Shown in pieces: positions 4,671 to 5,506 of a stretch of DNA of 5,506 nt. Location of the stretch: NCBI GenBank assembly GCA_020072905.1, contig JAIQGB010000304.1, positions 1-5,506 of the forward strand, in the 5' to 3' direction. The position numbers and the translations under genes are program-made. The number at the start of each line of letters is the position of its first letter. Position 1 is the stretch's first letter. Below the pieces are notes generated by a model, which saw only the letters and a list, made by a program, of their open reading frames with translations, did not search any database and was not told where the DNA came from. Source of the DNA: Terriglobia bacterium (GTDB taxonomy: Bacteria > Acidobacteriota > Terriglobia > UBA7540).

Positions 4671-4780
4671 TGTCCGTTGTTCGTTGTCCGTGGTCCGTTG
4701 TCCGCGGGCGATCGCCGATAGTCCCTTGACCCACGACCCGGTCGGGTACAACGGACAACTGACCACGGACTACGGACAGT
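4671..4780. repeat. Degenerate tandem inverted repeat (gtccgttgt type) upstream of the portal
   Basis: The left arm (4671-4704) has tgtccgttgt, tcgttgtccg, tggtccgttg and tccg units. The right arm (4747-4780) holds acaacggac, aactgaccac and ggactacggac complements. The centre contains a perfect 10-bp palindrome GGCGATCGCC (4707-4716) and a small ACCCG-gt-CGGGT hairpin (4736-4747). The left arm ends about 6 bases from the portal ATG, where a ribosome-binding site would be expected. Confidence 0.8.
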
Positions 4781-4795
4781 TTTCTTTTCCATACG

Positions 4796-4821
4796 CAATC
4801 CAAAATCAAAGATCCAAAATC
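4796..4821. repeat. Single arm of atccaaaatc type, forming the terminase C-terminus
   Basis: gcaatccaaaatc, then aaagatccaaaatcg: the same unit type as the arms at 3131-3165 and 3241-3276. It encodes the final AILDL of the terminase fragment and supplies its stop (4806-4808), as the portal ends ILDC in the same kind of repeat. No facing partner arm is visible nearby. Confidence 0.65.
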
Positions 4822-5357
4822 GCAACTCCTGCGTCCAATTCCGCAAACGCCGCGGGCGATATCAGCGGCACACCGTCGGCGAGGAATCCCTCTGCCAGGC
4901 GCGAGACGGGCTGCTGTTCCGCGGCGTAGTCGGCGAGCGCCTTGGCCCAGAACGCGTCGGCGTGGCCGGCGTCCGAACGCGCCGCGTCGAAGCGCAGCGC
5001 GCCCGTAGCGGTGACCAGGCGCTTGATGGCGCTGAAAGCGCGGCGGACTTCCGGCGTGTCAGGCAGCAGCGACAAGCGGCTTTCCATGCGCCGCCGCGTG
5101 CGATACGCCAGATCCTCCTTGATGGCCGCTGTGAAGACCACCGGCTCGACGCGCGGGCCGAATTCCTCCGCCAAACCCTCTGCCAGCGGCGCGCCCATGC
5201 CGGTGGCATCGATGGCCGCGCGGCGCACCAGCGGCTCGCCATCCGATCCGCGCTGCGCCAGCAGTTCGCGCGCGAACGCCAACGGCTCCGCGAAGGGGGT
5301 GTTGGTGAAGGTCTTCGCCATGCGCGCGATTGAAACGCCGTCTGTGATTCTCGACTG
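4806..5357 (-). CDS. Terminase large subunit, C-terminal nuclease domain only (5' truncated)
   Basis: This is the end of a Mu-like large terminase, the packaging motor and DNA-cutting nuclease. The family signature is clear: NTPFAEPLAFARELL, then RRAAIDATGMGAPLAEGLAEEF, PVVFTAAIKEDLAYRTRRRME, LPDTPEVRRAFSAIKRLVTATG and ARSDAGHADAFWAKALADYAA. The Asp of IDATG and that of HADAFWA are probably two of the acidic residues of the RNase H-like nuclease. The ATPase domain (Walker A and B) and the first nuclease strand with its Asp are missing. The recognisable part begins near GVSIARM, right after the hairpin at 5358-5402. ATG 5321 or a TTG at 5387 within the hairpin could start a short product, but no convincing ribosome-binding site was seen, so it is probably a gene remnant. 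Its last residues come from a repeat arm. Confidence 0.8.
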   Translation of the reverse strand, partial: QSRITDGVSIARMAKTFTNTPFAEPLAFARELLAQRGSDGEPLVRRAAIDATGMGAPLAEGLAEEFGPRVEPVVFTAAIKEDLAYRTRRRMESRLSLLPDTPEVRRAFSAIKRLVTATGALRFDAARSDAGHADAFWAKALADYAAEQQPVSRLAEGFLADGVPLISPAAFAELDAGVAILDL

Positions 5358-5402
5358 AAGGGGCTGGGTGCTGGGGTTCTTTCCCAAGTCCCCAGCCCCC
5401 TT
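5358..5402. repeat. Inverted repeat at the terminase / glycosidase junction
   Basis: AAGGGGCTGGGTGCTGGGG (5358-5376) faces TCCCCAGCCCCCTT (about 5389-5402) around ttctttcccaag. CTGGGTGCTGGGG at 5364-5376 is the exact reverse complement of 3290-3302 at the portal C-terminus. It separates two unrelated gene fragments read in different frames. Confidence 0.75.
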
Positions 5403-5403
5403 G

Positions 5404-5505
5404 CGGCCCGATGTCGGTGTTCCACAACGTGTACGCCTGTTCCCTGCGGTCGAACTGTCCTGTTTTGTCGCCCAGCCCGAAGTAGTGCTCGGCGCCAGGC
5501 ATCTG
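5404..5505 (-). pseudogene. Fragment of a glycoside hydrolase family 31 (alpha-glucosidase-like) gene
   Basis: Entering from the window edge, this frame reads QMPGAEHYFGLGDKTGQ, then FDRREQAYTLWNTDIGP. The pattern E-x-Y-F/Y-GLGDKTG followed by xDRR and a WNTD motif is what I know from the N-terminal domain of GH31 alpha-glucosidases and relatives, ahead of the catalytic barrel. Only about 34 codons are present. The frame then runs into the hairpin at 5358-5402 and on into terminase DNA out of frame, so the downstream catalytic part is absent. Upstream sequence lies outside the window. It is not a phage head gene. It could be a host gene broken by a rearrangement, or one side of an assembly join. 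Confidence 0.65.
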
Positions 5506-5506
5506 C

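Noticed and set aside
4665..4766. 34-residue N-terminal extension of the portal
   Set aside because: It is translated from the gtccgttgt-type repeat arm (GQRTTDNEQRT), so it is not credible as native protein.
5358..5402. Mu-type phage end or attachment site at the GH31 junction
   Set aside because: The join falls inside the terminase, in the middle of a head module, and no transposase-end repeats or target duplication are visible.

Overview
The window carries part of a Mu-like (tailed-phage) head-assembly module, all on the minus strand. In transcription order, from high to low coordinates, it holds: the 3' part of a large terminase subunit, a DUF935/Mu gp29-type portal protein, a Mu gpI-like prohead protease with an in-frame internal scaffold start, a DUF2190-type capsid decoration protein, and a major capsid protein. 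Gene order and protein sequence both support a prophage or phage of a high-GC bacterium. No host marker allows a firm taxonomic call. The style of the intergenic repeats resembles what I recall from Acidobacteriota and related soil bacteria, which is only a weak inference.

Region by region: 1-43 is an 8-bp-periodic repeat; 47-982 major capsid; 983-1363 a gene-free stretch filled with hairpin repeats; 1364-1774 decoration protein; 1791-1861 hairpin repeat; 1865-3175 protease/scaffold, invaded by three separate palindromic repeats; 3099-3303 a composite inverted repeat straddling the portal/protease junction; 3261-4664 portal, with repeat-derived sequence at both ends; 4671-4821 repeat-filled junction; 4806-5357 terminase nuclease-domain fragment; 5358-5402 hairpin; 5404-5505 a piece of what looks like a glycoside hydrolase family 31 gene, joined directly to the terminase fragment.

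The most striking feature is not a gene. Every gene junction, and several points inside genes, carry a long imperfect inverted repeat whose arms are short degenerate tandem units of about 7-9 bp. Each locus uses a different unit sequence but the same architecture. Several sit 0-3 bp from a stop codon, and two supply the last codons of a protein. A second class, compact stem-loops with a GTAG foot, resembles REP elements and includes an inverted pair like a BIME. Together the repeats have extended or shortened proteins, merged reading frames and probably removed a ribosome-binding site.

The terminase fragment lacks its ATPase domain and meets an unrelated host-like gene at a hairpin. The module is therefore either a decaying prophage rearranged at these repeats or an assembly join at a repeat. 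The remaining head genes keep intact frames and mostly good ribosome-binding sites.
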